From Hondaea fermentalgiana (lineage: Eukaryota; Sar; Bigyra; Thraustochytrida; Thraustochytriidae), in the NCBI GenBank assembly GCA_014084085.1, contig NPFB01000063.1, positions 206,159 to 216,165 on the forward strand: DNA of 10,007 nt, read 5' to 3'. Position numbers and translations under genes: made by a program. Below the pieces are notes generated by a model. It was not told the origin of the DNA, ran no database searches, and saw only the letters and a program-made list of their open reading frames with translations. This document shows, one piece after another, positions 1-6,359 of this stretch (within the stretch, counting starts at the first letter, position 1; every line of letters starts with the position of its first letter).

Positions 1-16
1 CCCCCCCCCCCCCCCC
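1..16. repeat. Poly-C homopolymer tract at window edge
   Basis: The window opens with sixteen consecutive C residues and is cut there, so the true length is unknown. It lies about 97 bases upstream of the Pumilio start codon, in its leader or promoter. Such a G/C run is prone to length variation and assembly error. No function is claimed. Confidence 0.85.
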
Positions 17-112
17 TTCCCTCGCTCCCGACCCAACCACGACGCAAAGAAGCAGAAGATTGGAAAGACGCTCGGTGTCTCACCCCTGAATACCTACATT
101 TTTGTTGCGACG

Positions 113-3100
113 ATGGCGCAAAATTATCTGCAGCATCACGATCAGGTCCATACACAGGGCCAAGTCGGGGCGGAACGTGAGAATTGCGGCCATTCCGCAA
201 ACCAAAACGCCCATGCGCCCGCACTCGATGTGGACATCAGCAAACTTAAACGTTGCAAGTCACTGACGTGGGATGCCTGTACATGGAACAATAACATGTT
301 CGACAACGTTTCTAGCGTTTGTAATGACATTCCGCAAGAGCTTGCATCGTCCACCCTGCTTGACTTCCTGACAACCACGGGACAGACCCCTCGCTTACCC
401 AAGAAATCGGCAAGTTTCTTTCAGGATGACGACGTTGCCGAGGCCATTGTCGCAGCTGCCAGAAATACCGAGACCGCGTTAGATGCCCCACTTGGCACAT
501 CGGGTATGCATCATTCTCACTCGCCGTCCGAAGCCAACAAAAAGAGACTCTTTCGTCGAGCCACCTTTGCCAACTTTCCAAACTCGCTCTCAGGAAACAC
601 CCTCCGAGGCGGACCTGATCATCTCCGTCTCAGACGGGAAGCTGGGGCATACGAGCACCCGCCAGAGTGGACGACGCTTCCGGCCATGAGAGAGGTTGCT
701 GACAACTACGATGAAAACGATGACGATGACGAGGAGGTCGACGAGTTCAGGGACTGTGGTGAGGATACAGAAAGCCTGGGTGGCGGAGCATTCCGAGGCA
801 AGAGAAGGAACGGCAGAGCGAGTGGCCCCTGCTCACCCGAGCGCGCTTCGGGTTCTGGGGAGGACCCTCAGGAAATGAGTCTTCGTCGTGTCAACTCTGC
901 GACGCTCGTTCGGCGCGCGTTCCCCGAAATGCTCTTTGACCGCCGCACCCCCGAGCCAGGGGAAACTGAAGAGTCCAAAGACGATGGTGCTGTCCAGAGC
1001 CTTTGTGGCCCCACCCTCGAGGTCGATACCTCAAGTGAAGTTGAGATGCTCACCTCTGCAGCGCAATTTCGCCGAGGCCGCGCGATGTCGAATGCAAGCG
1101 AAATCGGGTCCATCGACTCCGCATCCCCGATGCTCTCGCCTTCCTCACCTGTTCCGCCTGGGTTCTCGTCCGACTTGGGTTCTACGCCGTCATCACCTTT
1201 GCCGCCGCCGATGTCGATGTCCCATCACCCAGACACTTCCTCAAGCATGGGTAGAAACTCTGCAGGCATCACGTATACGGGCCAGGGGCCGGGGGCGACC
1301 AGCGCGCCGCAAGCCTGTGGCACAGAGTCGCCACAGCAAGGCGCCTGGGATGCGTTTGGTGTCCCGATGATGTCGGATCAGCAGCAGGCGATGCAGCAGG
1401 CGATGCAGCAGCACTTTGCAATGTACATGCAACAGATGATGCTATTGCAACAGCAAGCAGCTTTGGCTGCAAATGCCAATATGGGGATGAACATGGGGGG
1501 CATGAACAGTGCTGGCCCTCTTGCAGGGGCGGCAAATGCGGGAGCAGCTCCTGGCATGCATATGGGCCAGCCTCCGATGGGCTTCCCGATGATGCCACCT
1601 GCCTATGGCATGCCACTTTCGATGCCCATGGGCATGCCCATGCCGCCTTTCCCTTTTCCTGCGTCTGCATCATATCAGCAGCAGCAGTTTTCTCAGCCTC
1701 CACAGTCAGGACGTTCACGTCGCGAAAGTGGCGACTCCTTGGGACGAAAGAGTGGATCTCGTTCTCGTGGCAACTCGACCGGCTGTGCACCCACCAGCGC
1801 AAACAGCAACAGCAGCAGTACCAGCAGCAGCAGCAGCAGCAGCACGAGTGCCAGCGACACGGGTGCGAGCAGGGAAAATCGCCGCGGTTTTGCGGCCAAG
1901 GGCTCGCGTGAAGTGGGCTTAACGCCTGCATCGGCGGTGCTTTCGGCTTTCAGGCAAAAAAGCTCCCGCCCGTCCGTACGCGAGCTTCAGTCGCACGTGG
2001 TCGAATTTGCGCAAGACTCGCTCGGATCAAGGTACCTGCAGCAGCTCATGCCACGGTCCTCTGCACAAGACCAAAAGGCGCTCATGGACGAGCTCATGCT
2101 TGACGCCCTTGAGATTGCTCAGGATCTCTTTGGAAACTATGTCATCCAAGTCTTTTTGAAACATGCAGAACAAAGCCAGCGAGACACGGTTGCGAGATTA
2201 ATGCGAGGCAGCATCCTGGAGCTGAGCAAGCACCCGCACGGCTGCCGCGTTGTGCAGCGTGTCCTCGAACTGTCTAGCCCCGAGGATCGCCTCGTACTCA
2301 TGGAGGAAATCATGCTGGATTCGGACATTCTCCGCGATGCGGCTCTCGACTCGCATGCCTCGCATGTTCTTCAAAAGGCGCTACTCGTCCTCCAACATGA
2401 CCTGAGCCCAGATCTCACGCTTCGTCCTGGCCGTGGGCCGAAACCTGCAACCCTGGCGCGAGGCACGGGCATGCATCGAAGCAGTCCCCAGAGGGGCACA
2501 GGTTCGCACGCGCAGAGCGCAAGTGGTGGTGCTCTCAGCGCAAGTGGTAGCAGTGCGACTGGCAACAGCACTAGCAGCAGTGCTAGTAGCAACAACCATG
2601 GGCAGATTCTCACGTCCCTGATTCGAAGTGAAAGCAGCGAGCTGCGCGCGCGATGCCAAGTGTTGATTGATACGGTAGAGAAACTAGTCGAGAGCGAGGT
2701 CGAAAGCATGACGGTGGATCCGAACGCGTGCAGGCTCGTACAACGAGCACTTGCTGATTGCGATCGCGAGCGCTCGTCGTGCGTACGCTCCATTGTGGAC
2801 GCTGTGGAAAAGGACTATGAGCGCTTGGCGTTGGACCAGCACGGGAATTTTATTTTGCAGCACATTTTGCAATTTGGTCAGCAGGCGCAAGCAGACCGAA
2901 TTCAGTCCTTTGTGTCATCGCGATGCGTTGATCTGGCGCAGCACAAGTTTGGCTCACACCTCGTTGAGCAATGTCTTCTGACAGGCACGGCCTCGCAAGC
3001 GAACGAGATTGTGCGCGAGATTCTCGATGCCCCGGACTGGGTCCTCCTCAATTTGATGAAGGATCCTTATGCAAACTTTGTTTTGCAGCGAGCCTTTGAG

Positions 3101-3223
3101 ATCTCGGGCAAGTCTGATCGTGTTCGCATCGCGGCTGCCATCGACGCGCAGAGCGAGGTACTCATGCAATACGCGCACGGGAGACACATTCTCTCCTTTC
3201 TCGCCAAACGACGCATTGCGTAA
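113..3223 (+). CDS. PUM: Pumilio-family (PUF) RNA-binding protein, 1036 aa, eight PUF repeats at the C-terminus
   Basis: A sequence-specific mRNA-binding protein; the family binds 3' UTR elements and represses or destabilises transcripts in the cytoplasm. The C-terminal ~430 residues carry eight PUF repeats, whose base-reading triplets are visible: R1 S639/R640/Q643, R2 N675/Y676/Q679, R3 C711/R712/Q715, R4 S750/H751/Q754, R5 C873/R874/Q877, R6 N912/F913/Q916, R7 S948/H949/E952, R8 N988/F989/Q992. By the known PUF code this reads UGUA-(A)-AUA, the classic Pumilio element. About 87 extra residues, Ser/Gly-rich, separate R4 and R5. The N-terminal 600 residues look disordered: an acidic stretch (~200-220), a Gln/Met/Pro-rich segment (~420-525) and a Ser run (~562-580), plus several basic R-x-x-S/T sites. 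The start is the first ATG, with A at -3 and G at +4. No intron is evident. Family assignment is firm; one-to-one orthology with animal PUM is inferred. Confidence 0.94.
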   Translation: MAQNYLQHHDQVHTQGQVGAERENCGHSANQNAHAPALDVDISKLKRCKSLTWDACTWNNNMFDNVSSVCNDIPQELASSTLLDFLTTTGQTPRLPKKSASFFQDDDVAEAIVAAARNTETALDAPLGTSGMHHSHSPSEANKKRLFRRATFANFPNSLSGNTLRGGPDHLRLRREAGAYEHPPEWTTLPAMREVADNYDENDDDDEEVDEFRDCGEDTESLGGGAFRGKRRNGRASGPCSPERASGSGEDPQEMSLRRVNSATLVRRAFPEMLFDRRTPEPGETEESKDDGAVQSLCGPTLEVDTSSEVEMLTSAAQFRRGRAMSNASEIGSIDSASPMLSPSSPVPPGFSSDLGSTPSSPLPPPMSMSHHPDTSSSMGRNSAGITYTGQGPGATSAPQACGTESPQQGAWDAFGVPMMSDQQQAMQQAMQQHFAMYMQQMMLLQQQAALAANANMGMNMGGMNSAGPLAGAANAGAAPGMHMGQPPMGFPMMPPAYGMPLSMPMGMPMPPFPFPASASYQQQQFSQPPQSGRSRRESGDSLGRKSGSRSRGNSTGCAPTSANSNSSSTSSSSSSSTSASDTGASRENRRGFAAKGSREVGLTPASAVLSAFRQKSSRPSVRELQSHVVEFAQDSLGSRYLQQLMPRSSAQDQKALMDELMLDALEIAQDLFGNYVIQVFLKHAEQSQRDTVARLMRGSILELSKHPHGCRVVQRVLELSSPEDRLVLMEEIMLDSDILRDAALDSHASHVLQKALLVLQHDLSPDLTLRPGRGPKPATLARGTGMHRSSPQRGTGSHAQSASGGALSASGSSATGNSTSSSASSNNHGQILTSLIRSESSELRARCQVLIDTVEKLVESEVESMTVDPNACRLVQRALADCDRERSSCVRSIVDAVEKDYERLALDQHGNFILQHILQFGQQAQADRIQSFVSSRCVDLAQHKFGSHLVEQCLLTGTASQANEIVREILDAPDWVLLNLMKDPYANFVLQRAFEISGKSDRVRIAAAIDAQSEVLMQYAHGRHILSFLAKRRIA
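1370..1687 (+). other. Gln/Met/Pro-rich low-complexity segment of the Pumilio protein
   Basis: Residues ~420-525 are dominated by Gln and Met (repeated AMQQ units), then Met-Gly and Met-Pro units, ending in a YQQQQ run. This prion-like composition is common in the N-terminal regions of Pumilio proteins, where it supports self-association or granule recruitment. That role is known for some relatives and only inferred here. Confidence 0.7.
1800..1855 (+). repeat. AGC trinucleotide repeat coding for polyserine in the Pumilio protein
   Basis: An interrupted (AGC)n tract encodes a Ser/Thr/Asn run just upstream of the PUF domain, at about residues 563-580. It acts as a flexible spacer between the low-complexity region and the RNA-binding domain. 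Repeat length is likely polymorphic. Confidence 0.75.
2399..2632 (+). other. Ser/Gly-rich insertion between PUF repeats 4 and 5
   Basis: The distance between the first base-reading residues of R4 (S750) and R5 (C873) is 123 residues, whereas neighbouring repeats here are 36-40 apart and the usual spacing is about 36. The insert, about residues 763-840, is rich in Ser, Gly, Thr and Arg. It keeps the frame and contains no stop. It most likely forms a disordered loop in the middle of the PUF crescent. An unspliced in-frame intron is possible but unsupported, because the composition matches other low-complexity coding parts of this gene. Confidence 0.75.
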
Positions 3224-3684
3224 GCGAGTAGGACAAGGTCGAGCGAGTTCGAAAAGAGATCCCGAGATGACTGAGACAACTCATAAGTGAAGGCTGTGCG
3301 TTTGTGGGGGGAAACAGCGCGCAGAGATGAGAAGGAAAAAACATGCATCAACTATATAAGTAGGCAACACCATGAAATTACAAAGAGTGCGTTTACTCAG
3401 TGTTGCTTTGGCCGTTCGTTCTACGACGATTAGCAAATAAGGATTTTTGTTCTTGTTTCCGCGCGGTCCGCTGGCGGATGGCGTCACGCGGTCCGCCTTG
3501 TGGTTCTTGATGGTGGCCGTCGTGGTGGTGTATGTTGCACTTCAAGTTCCTGTGTTTGTTTGGTTTCTGCAGACGTTTCCGAGAATGAGATTGAAAGGAA
3601 AGCGTGAATGGAGGAGAACGGGGAGCACACGGGGTTCCTCGCGATGAGGGGCAAGTTGTTTTTGACGATGGAAAGACCTGACGG
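3224..3684. other. Convergent intergenic region, 3' UTRs of the Pumilio and TND-protein genes
   Basis: About 460 bases lie between the two convergent stop codons. The stretch holds an AT-richer core (about 3340-3450) and a 9-base GCGGTCCGC direct repeat near 3463 and 3489. I see no coding region with an ATG and family resemblance, no RNA gene and no clear canonical poly(A) hexamer. It presumably holds both 3' UTRs and polyadenylation sites. Confidence 0.6.
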
Positions 3685-5112
3685 TCATGCAGCCTTCTTC
3701 TTTTTCTTCTTGAGGCGCGCCCTTCGCTCCTCAAGCTCGGCTTCCAAATCCTCCTCTTCTCCAATCATTGCACTAATCTTTTCCTCGCGCTCGCTGTACT
3801 CCCGTGCCTCGGAGAGACGCGCGCGCCGCGCCTTCATCCAACTGGCAAAGTCGTCTTGGCCATCATCGTCGTCGTCGTCGCTCTCCGCCTCGCTTTCATC
3901 CTCGTCCTCACTGTTTCGTCGGCGCTTCTCCTTTTTGCTCTTTTTCTTTTTCTTCTCCTTTTTGGCTTCCTTTTTGGCTTCTCTTCGGTCAGACTTTCGT
4001 TTGCGTTCCTTGTCTGCATTGGAGCCCGAGGAGGACCTTGCGTCGGTGGCCTTTGATCCTTGCAGCGGCTTGCGGATACCAGGCTCATTGGGATTGAGCA
4101 GGCGGGGCTGATTTGCCTTTTTGGATTCTTGGAATTCGCGCTTTCGCTTCTCAGCGCGAGCCGCGGATGCAGAAAGGCGTTTTTCTGCGTCTTCCTTTGT
4201 AGGTTTCACAGCTTCTGCCTTTGCCGTTTTCGAGGACTCTGCCTTTTCTGCCTTCATTTGCTCTTGCAAACGCTTCCTTACAATTTCTGTAGTAGCATTT
4301 GCGGCATTGCGGGTCTTCTCGTCTGCACACTTTCTGGCGATCCTGCCGAGAATCTTTCCTGCATTGGTCCGCTTCATGTCCTCCATAGTAATGCGCTTGA
4401 CGTTGCGAAGGCGTGACATGAGGACGATCATGTTGTGGAACTCTTCGGCGGCGGCCTCTTCCTGGAGCTGGCGCACACAATCGTCAAACTTGAGCATGCT
4501 CACTCCAAGGCCGGTGAGGCGGGGTCGTGGCTCTCGTTTTGCTGCAGGCTCTTGTTTCACGACTGATTCTTGCTTCACGACTGGGTCTTTGTTTGTTGCT
4601 GCAGGCTCTTGTTTCACGGCCGAGTCTTGTTTTGTTGCTGCCTCTTGTTTCACGGCTGGTTCTTCTTGCTTTACGACTGCAGCATTGCTTCCTTGGGCGG
4701 AATTTGCAGTGCCATTCACCGGAGGTTTCGTGGCACCGGAAGAAGTGGGGTCCGCTGGAGTAGTAGTTGCAGATGGAGTAGACGCAGAGGCACTCGCAGA
4801 AGCAGTGTCAGCTGGCTGAGATTTTGACGCGCCTGCTTTGAGCCCGTCGAGCACCTTTTTGCATTCGTGCTGGACGTCGGCTCGCAGCGCGGCGGCGCCC
4901 AATTTGTTATTCAAAAGGCTGCCGAGCAGGCTCTCCAAGGCGACGTGGTCATTGTGCCCGCCTCCCCCCGTGTGCTGCTGCTGCGGCTGCTGCGCGGCCT
5001 CCACCTGTGCGCGGAGCTCGCGCAGCGCTGAGAGGAGCTCCTTGCCGGCGCGTTCCTCGGCCTCGACGGCGCGCACGAGCGCCTTCTTCCGCTCCAGCAG
5101 CTCCAGCGCCAT
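3685..5112 (-). CDS. Nuclear protein with a TFIIS N-terminal (TND/LW)-like domain, VKQE motif array and Lys-rich tail, 475 aa
   Basis: I recognise the domain but not the orthologue. Residues ~210-284 form a helical module with the pattern MSRLRNVKRITMEDMKRTN followed by AGKILGRI and a basic last helix. This resembles the TFIIS N-terminal domain shared by TFIIS, Med26, Elongin A, IWS1 and LEDGF, a docking fold for disordered partners in transcription. Residues 1-92 are helical or coiled-coil and may be a second, weaker copy. Residues ~95-143 are Ala/Ser/Thr-rich. Residues 144-194 carry five VKQE motifs. The C-terminal half is highly charged: a lysine-rich block (~379-399, probable NLS), an acidic block (401-417), then a charged helix ending in six lysines. 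The chosen ATG has A at -3 and G at +4. The frame stays open for 320 codons upstream, but that part is repeats and low complexity. No TFIIS zinc ribbon is present, so it is not TFIIS itself. Confidence 0.8.
   Translation of the reverse strand: MALELLERKKALVRAVEAEERAGKELLSALRELRAQVEAAQQPQQQHTGGGGHNDHVALESLLGSLLNNKLGAAALRADVQHECKKVLDGLKAGASKSQPADTASASASASTPSATTTPADPTSSGATKPPVNGTANSAQGSNAAVVKQEEPAVKQEAATKQDSAVKQEPAATNKDPVVKQESVVKQEPAAKREPRPRLTGLGVSMLKFDDCVRQLQEEAAAEEFHNMIVLMSRLRNVKRITMEDMKRTNAGKILGRIARKCADEKTRNAANATTEIVRKRLQEQMKAEKAESSKTAKAEAVKPTKEDAEKRLSASAARAEKRKREFQESKKANQPRLLNPNEPGIRKPLQGSKATDARSSSGSNADKERKRKSDRREAKKEAKKEKKKKKSKKEKRRRNSEDEDESEAESDDDDDDGQDDFASWMKARRARLSEAREYSEREEKISAMIGEEEDLEAELEERRARLKKKKKKAA
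4261..4440 (-). other. TFIIS N-terminal-like helical domain (core)
   Basis: Residues ~225-284 show the alternating hydrophobic pattern and the I-T-x-x-x-(M/L)-K-x-T-x-x-G-K-x-(L/V) signature of the TND helical bundle, followed by a charged turn (ADEKTRN) and a final basic helix. The similarity was judged by eye, without a profile search. The LEDGF-type integrase-binding domain belongs to the same fold and is an alternative label. Confidence 0.65.
4531..4683 (-). repeat. Tandem VKQE repeat array (SUMO-consensus motifs)
   Basis: Residues 144-194 contain V-K-Q-E at K148, K155, K167, K180 and K186, plus the related A-K-R-E at K192 and T-K-Q-D at K161, several followed by proline. Each VKQE fits the SUMO acceptor consensus (hydrophobic-K-x-E). 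At DNA level a 20-base block recurs exactly at 4541-4560 and 4598-4617, a 57-base (19-codon) period, showing in-frame tandem duplication. SUMOylation is inferred from the motif. Confidence 0.75.
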
Positions 5113-5401
5113 GCTCCCCTTCTGCGCCCGCCCCCGCGCCGCGCTCGCCGCTGCCCGCCGCCGCGTCCCCGGCCGCGCGCGCGCGGTTGGTCGTCTGCGT
5201 CTTCCTCGCGCTCTCCCGCCCACGCCTTCGCTGCGTCGCTTCCCAGCCTCCCCGGGGCTCCCGAGCTTCCAGACGCTCCCGAGCTTCCCGCGGCCCTGGC
5301 GCCTCCAGACGTTCCGGACGTGCCAGCCCTCCGGCCAGGGTCGGACTCCGCCTGTAATGCGCCTCTGCGGAGCAACGAGCGCGCAGTGAAATGGGAAGCG
5401 C

Positions 5402-5516
5402 GCATTGCATGGCTGCATTGTATTACTGCGTGGAATTGCACGGGGTCGCCTTGCATTGATTGCAGCGCATTGCAGTCCCTGGCCTGGCACGGGATTGCGG
5501 TGCAGTGCAGTGCCGT
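5402..5516. repeat. Degenerate GCATT/GCAGT pentanucleotide array
   Basis: Read in steps of five from 5402, the sequence is mostly units such as GCATT, GCAGC, GCAGT, GCACG, GCGGT and GCCTG, with a few register slips of 3-4 bases (near 5412, 5425 and 5458). It looks like a decayed pentamer microsatellite and lies upstream of the TND-protein gene on the minus strand. Confidence 0.7.
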
Positions 5517-5656
5517 GGTGGCGGGATTTCCATTTCACCCTCAGACTGCAGTCGCTGTCTGTCCATCTGGCTGCCTGTTTGTCAGCGGGAGCAGGAGCTG
5601 GAGCAGCAGCAGCGGCGAGTCGAGGCCGAGGCACGAGCGAGGAGTACCGCCCTCGG

Positions 5657-5675
5657 CACGCACGCGCGCGCGCGC
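5657..5675. repeat. Alternating purine-pyrimidine (CG)n tract
   Basis: A run of alternating GC and GCAC dinucleotides in the divergent promoter region. Such tracts can adopt Z-DNA under negative supercoiling; that is known for the sequence class and untested here. A similar short (CG)n run lies at about 5168-5178. Confidence 0.7.
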
Positions 5676-5710
5676 TGTACCGGCCGAGATGCAGGCTCTG
5701 TTCACGTCGC

Positions 5711-5815
5711 GCGGCGCTATGCGATGCGATGTGCTGCGACGCGCCGCGGTGCAAGGCGGTGCAGCGCAGCGCAGTGCAGCGCGGCGCAGCGCAGTGCAGC
5801 GCAGTGCAGTGCGAT
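5711..5815. repeat. In-register pentanucleotide array, consensus GCRNY, 21 units
   Basis: From 5711 the DNA divides without slips into 21 five-base units, nearly all starting with GC. The last ten before the terminal GCGAT are GCAGC or GCAGT, with one GCGGC. The minus-strand translation accordingly shows a five-residue period of Ala, Leu, His, Cys and Arg, with no stop. It shares its unit pattern with the arrays at 5402-5516 and 8146-8182. Function is unknown. Confidence 0.85.
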
Positions 5816-5859
5816 CCACCTTGCTGGCCCGCGGCCGGTGTAATGCAATGCGGTGACAC

Positions 5860-5957
5860 TGCAGGCAGAGAAGGAAGCGGCATGGTAAGGTAAAGGAAGC
5901 AAGGCAGGAGGGAAAGAAAGGGCGGGAAGGAGGGAAGGAGAGAGCAGCGGGCAGGTC
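5860..5957. repeat. Purine-rich (plus strand) tract
   Basis: About 98 bases composed mostly of G and A on the plus strand (GGAAGG, GGGAAAG and similar runs), hence pyrimidine-rich on the minus strand. It sits just upstream of the predicted thiolase first-exon 3' end and may be a core promoter or initiator region for either gene. On the minus strand it ends in a CTGCAG that resembles a 3' splice site, but no matching minus-strand donor was seen. Confidence 0.55.
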
Positions 5958-5988
5958 TCGCGACCCCGTTGGCAAACCGCAATCCAAG

Positions 5989-6184
5989 GTAAGTCGATGC
6001 GACTCTCCCTCCCGCCTCCCCTCCGACAGACAGCAGGCAGGCAGACAGACAGACGGAAAGACCGACGCGCATCGACCGGCGGAGAGGAGAGGCCGAGCGC
6101 GCGCGCCTCGCACGGCACGGCCAGGTGCACCGGGACGAAGCGGCGGGAGTTCTTCTTCTTGTTGTTGTTGTTCTTGTTCTTCAG
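5989..6184 (+). other. Predicted 5'-UTR spliceosomal intron of the thiolase gene (196 nt)
   Basis: The donor is a perfect match to the eukaryotic consensus, AAG|GTAAGT at 5986-5994. The acceptor is a T-rich pyrimidine tract (about 6150-6181) followed by CAG ending at 6184. The intron would lie wholly upstream of the thiolase start codon, leaving a second exon with a 175-nt leader before the ATG. No other convincing intron is seen in the window. Splicing is inferred from these signals only. Confidence 0.65.
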
Positions 6185-6206
6185 ATTGGATTGATTTGAC
6201 TGACGG

Positions 6207-6236
6207 TTCGTTCGTTCGCTCGCTCGTTCGTTCGTT
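6207..6236. repeat. (TTCG/CTCG)n tetranucleotide microsatellite in the thiolase 5' UTR
   Basis: Seven tetranucleotide units (five TTCG, two CTCG) lie in the leader just before an upstream ATG. The 15-base stretch at 6222-6236 recurs exactly at 7662-7676, downstream of the thiolase stop codon. Confidence 0.85.
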
Positions 6237-6239
6237 GAC

Positions 6240-6293
6240 ATGACTGCGAATCCATCATGTTTCTTTGAGCAGCCGGAGCAGAGCGGCAGTTGA
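6240..6293 (+). CDS. Upstream ORF (17 codons) in the thiolase leader
   Basis: An ATG at 6240, with A three bases before it, opens an 18-codon reading frame, including the stop at 6291. It is in frame with but separated from the thiolase start at 6360. A second, three-codon ORF starts at 6257 in another frame. If the mRNA begins upstream, as the predicted intron implies, scanning ribosomes meet these first, which could damp translation. No peptide function is suggested. Confidence 0.4.
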   Translation: MTANPSCFFEQPEQSGS

Positions 6294-6359
6294 TTGATCT
6301 TCACAAAAGGGTCGAAAGTCCGCGGAGGCAAACGCACACAGCACGCCAAGTCAGGCAAG

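Larger units (their letters stand above)
5113..6359. promoter_or_regulatory. Divergent intergenic and promoter region between the TND-protein and thiolase genes
   Basis: About 1.25 kb separates two divergently transcribed start codons and must hold both promoters and 5' UTRs. In order it holds: GC-rich DNA with a 14-base repeat at 5257 and 5275 (period 18), a degenerate pentamer array (5402-5516), a (CG)n run (about 5657-5675), a second pentamer array (5711-5815), a purine-rich tract (5860-5957), an intron (5989-6184) and a TTCG microsatellite (6207-6236). No TATA box or transcription start could be placed. The minus strand lacks stops over most of it, which I attribute to GC-rich repeats rather than coding. 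Confidence 0.65.

Noticed and set aside
1269..1931. Cysteine-rich minus-strand frame suggesting a Cys-rich protein
   Set aside because: The Cys runs are antisense of AGC serine and GCA/CAG repeats in the Pumilio gene; no signal peptide or ATG context supports it.
3447..3647. Small plus-strand frame with one apparent transmembrane segment between the convergent genes
   Set aside because: It begins with TTG, has no ATG before the hydrophobic part, and lies in a 3' UTR region with no other coding sign.
3608..4111. Plus-strand frame rich in Ser, Phe and Arg that could look like membrane segments
   Set aside because: The hydrophobic runs are antisense of the poly-Lys and poly-Asp codons of the TND protein.
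4121..4819. Plus-strand open frame of 232 codons within the TND-protein gene
   Set aside because: Ser/Phe/Ala-rich antisense shadow of Lys/Glu/Ala codons; the minus strand carries a recognisable domain and a good start.
6294..6359. 22-codon N-terminal extension of the thiolase as a targeting presequence
   Set aside because: It would need a TTG start and is closed off by an in-frame stop at 6291; the ATG at 6360 gives the normal family length.
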